NCBI GenBank assembly: GCA_023436825.1
Contig: JAEZHS010000517.1
Coordinates: forward strand, 1-13,498
Length of the DNA stretch: 13,498 nucleotides
Reading direction: 5' to 3'
Origin: Pseudomonadota bacterium
Lineage (GTDB): Bacteria; Pseudomonadota; Alphaproteobacteria; Reyranellales; Reyranellaceae
Each line of letters begins with the position of its first letter. The stretch's first letter is position 1. Below, one piece after another: positions 13,469 to 13,498 of this stretch. The notes under the pieces are model-generated. The model searched no databases and was not told the origin of the DNA. It worked only from the letters and a program-made list of their open reading frames with translations. A program made the position numbers and the translations under genes.

Positions 13469-13498
13469 GGGATGTCTCCTCGGGGATCAGTGCTTGTG

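Noticed and set aside
1..13498. Defence system, CRISPR array, prophage or transposon
   Set aside because: No repeat-spacer pattern, nuclease, integrase, transposase or phage protein was found on either strand.

Overview
The window is GC-rich, densely packed with short overlaps between genes, and reads as alphaproteobacterial chromosome. The phasin, the UbiK form, the proC/TetR/phasin grouping and the polar amino-acid ABC operon fit a Rhodospirillales- or Reyranella-like soil or water bacterium, but this placement is an inference from family resemblance only. No transposase, integrase, CRISPR array, rRNA or tRNA gene is seen.

Left block (39-3188, all minus strand). A crotonase-family enzyme, proC (proline synthesis) and a TetR regulator form a tight operon. 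It is followed by a phasin (polyhydroxyalkanoate granule protein) and a CsaA-type tRNA-binding protein. The tetR-phasin gap carries three evenly spaced TGC-N3-GCA boxes over a candidate promoter, the layout expected for control by the PHA-responsive repressor PhaR.

Middle block (3252-7206, plus strand). A small UbiK-type protein is translationally coupled to hyuA, which is coupled to hyuB (ATP-dependent hydantoinase/oxoprolinase subunits A and B). A 470-base gap follows (7207-7676). It has no convincing gene, but it carries a near-consensus leftward sigma-70 promoter and a strong hairpin, so it may encode a small RNA.

Right block (7677-12230, minus strand). A complete operon reads GntR/FCD regulator, periplasmic binding protein, two permeases, ATPase, then a fold-type IV aminotransferase homologue. 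The transporter belongs to the polar amino-acid importer (PAAT) family. The last protein appears to have lost both the PLP-binding lysine and the glutamate that holds the pyridine nitrogen, while keeping phosphate-binding features. The binding protein also lacks the usual amino-group-binding aspartate. Together these suggest an importer for an unusual ligand with a repurposed or inactive aminotransferase. A palindrome just upstream of the regulator is a likely autoregulatory operator.

Right edge (12357-13468, minus strand). A DUF1444/YtpQ-like protein and a complete cyanase. A REP-like intergenic repeat occurs at the left edge and again near 12309.
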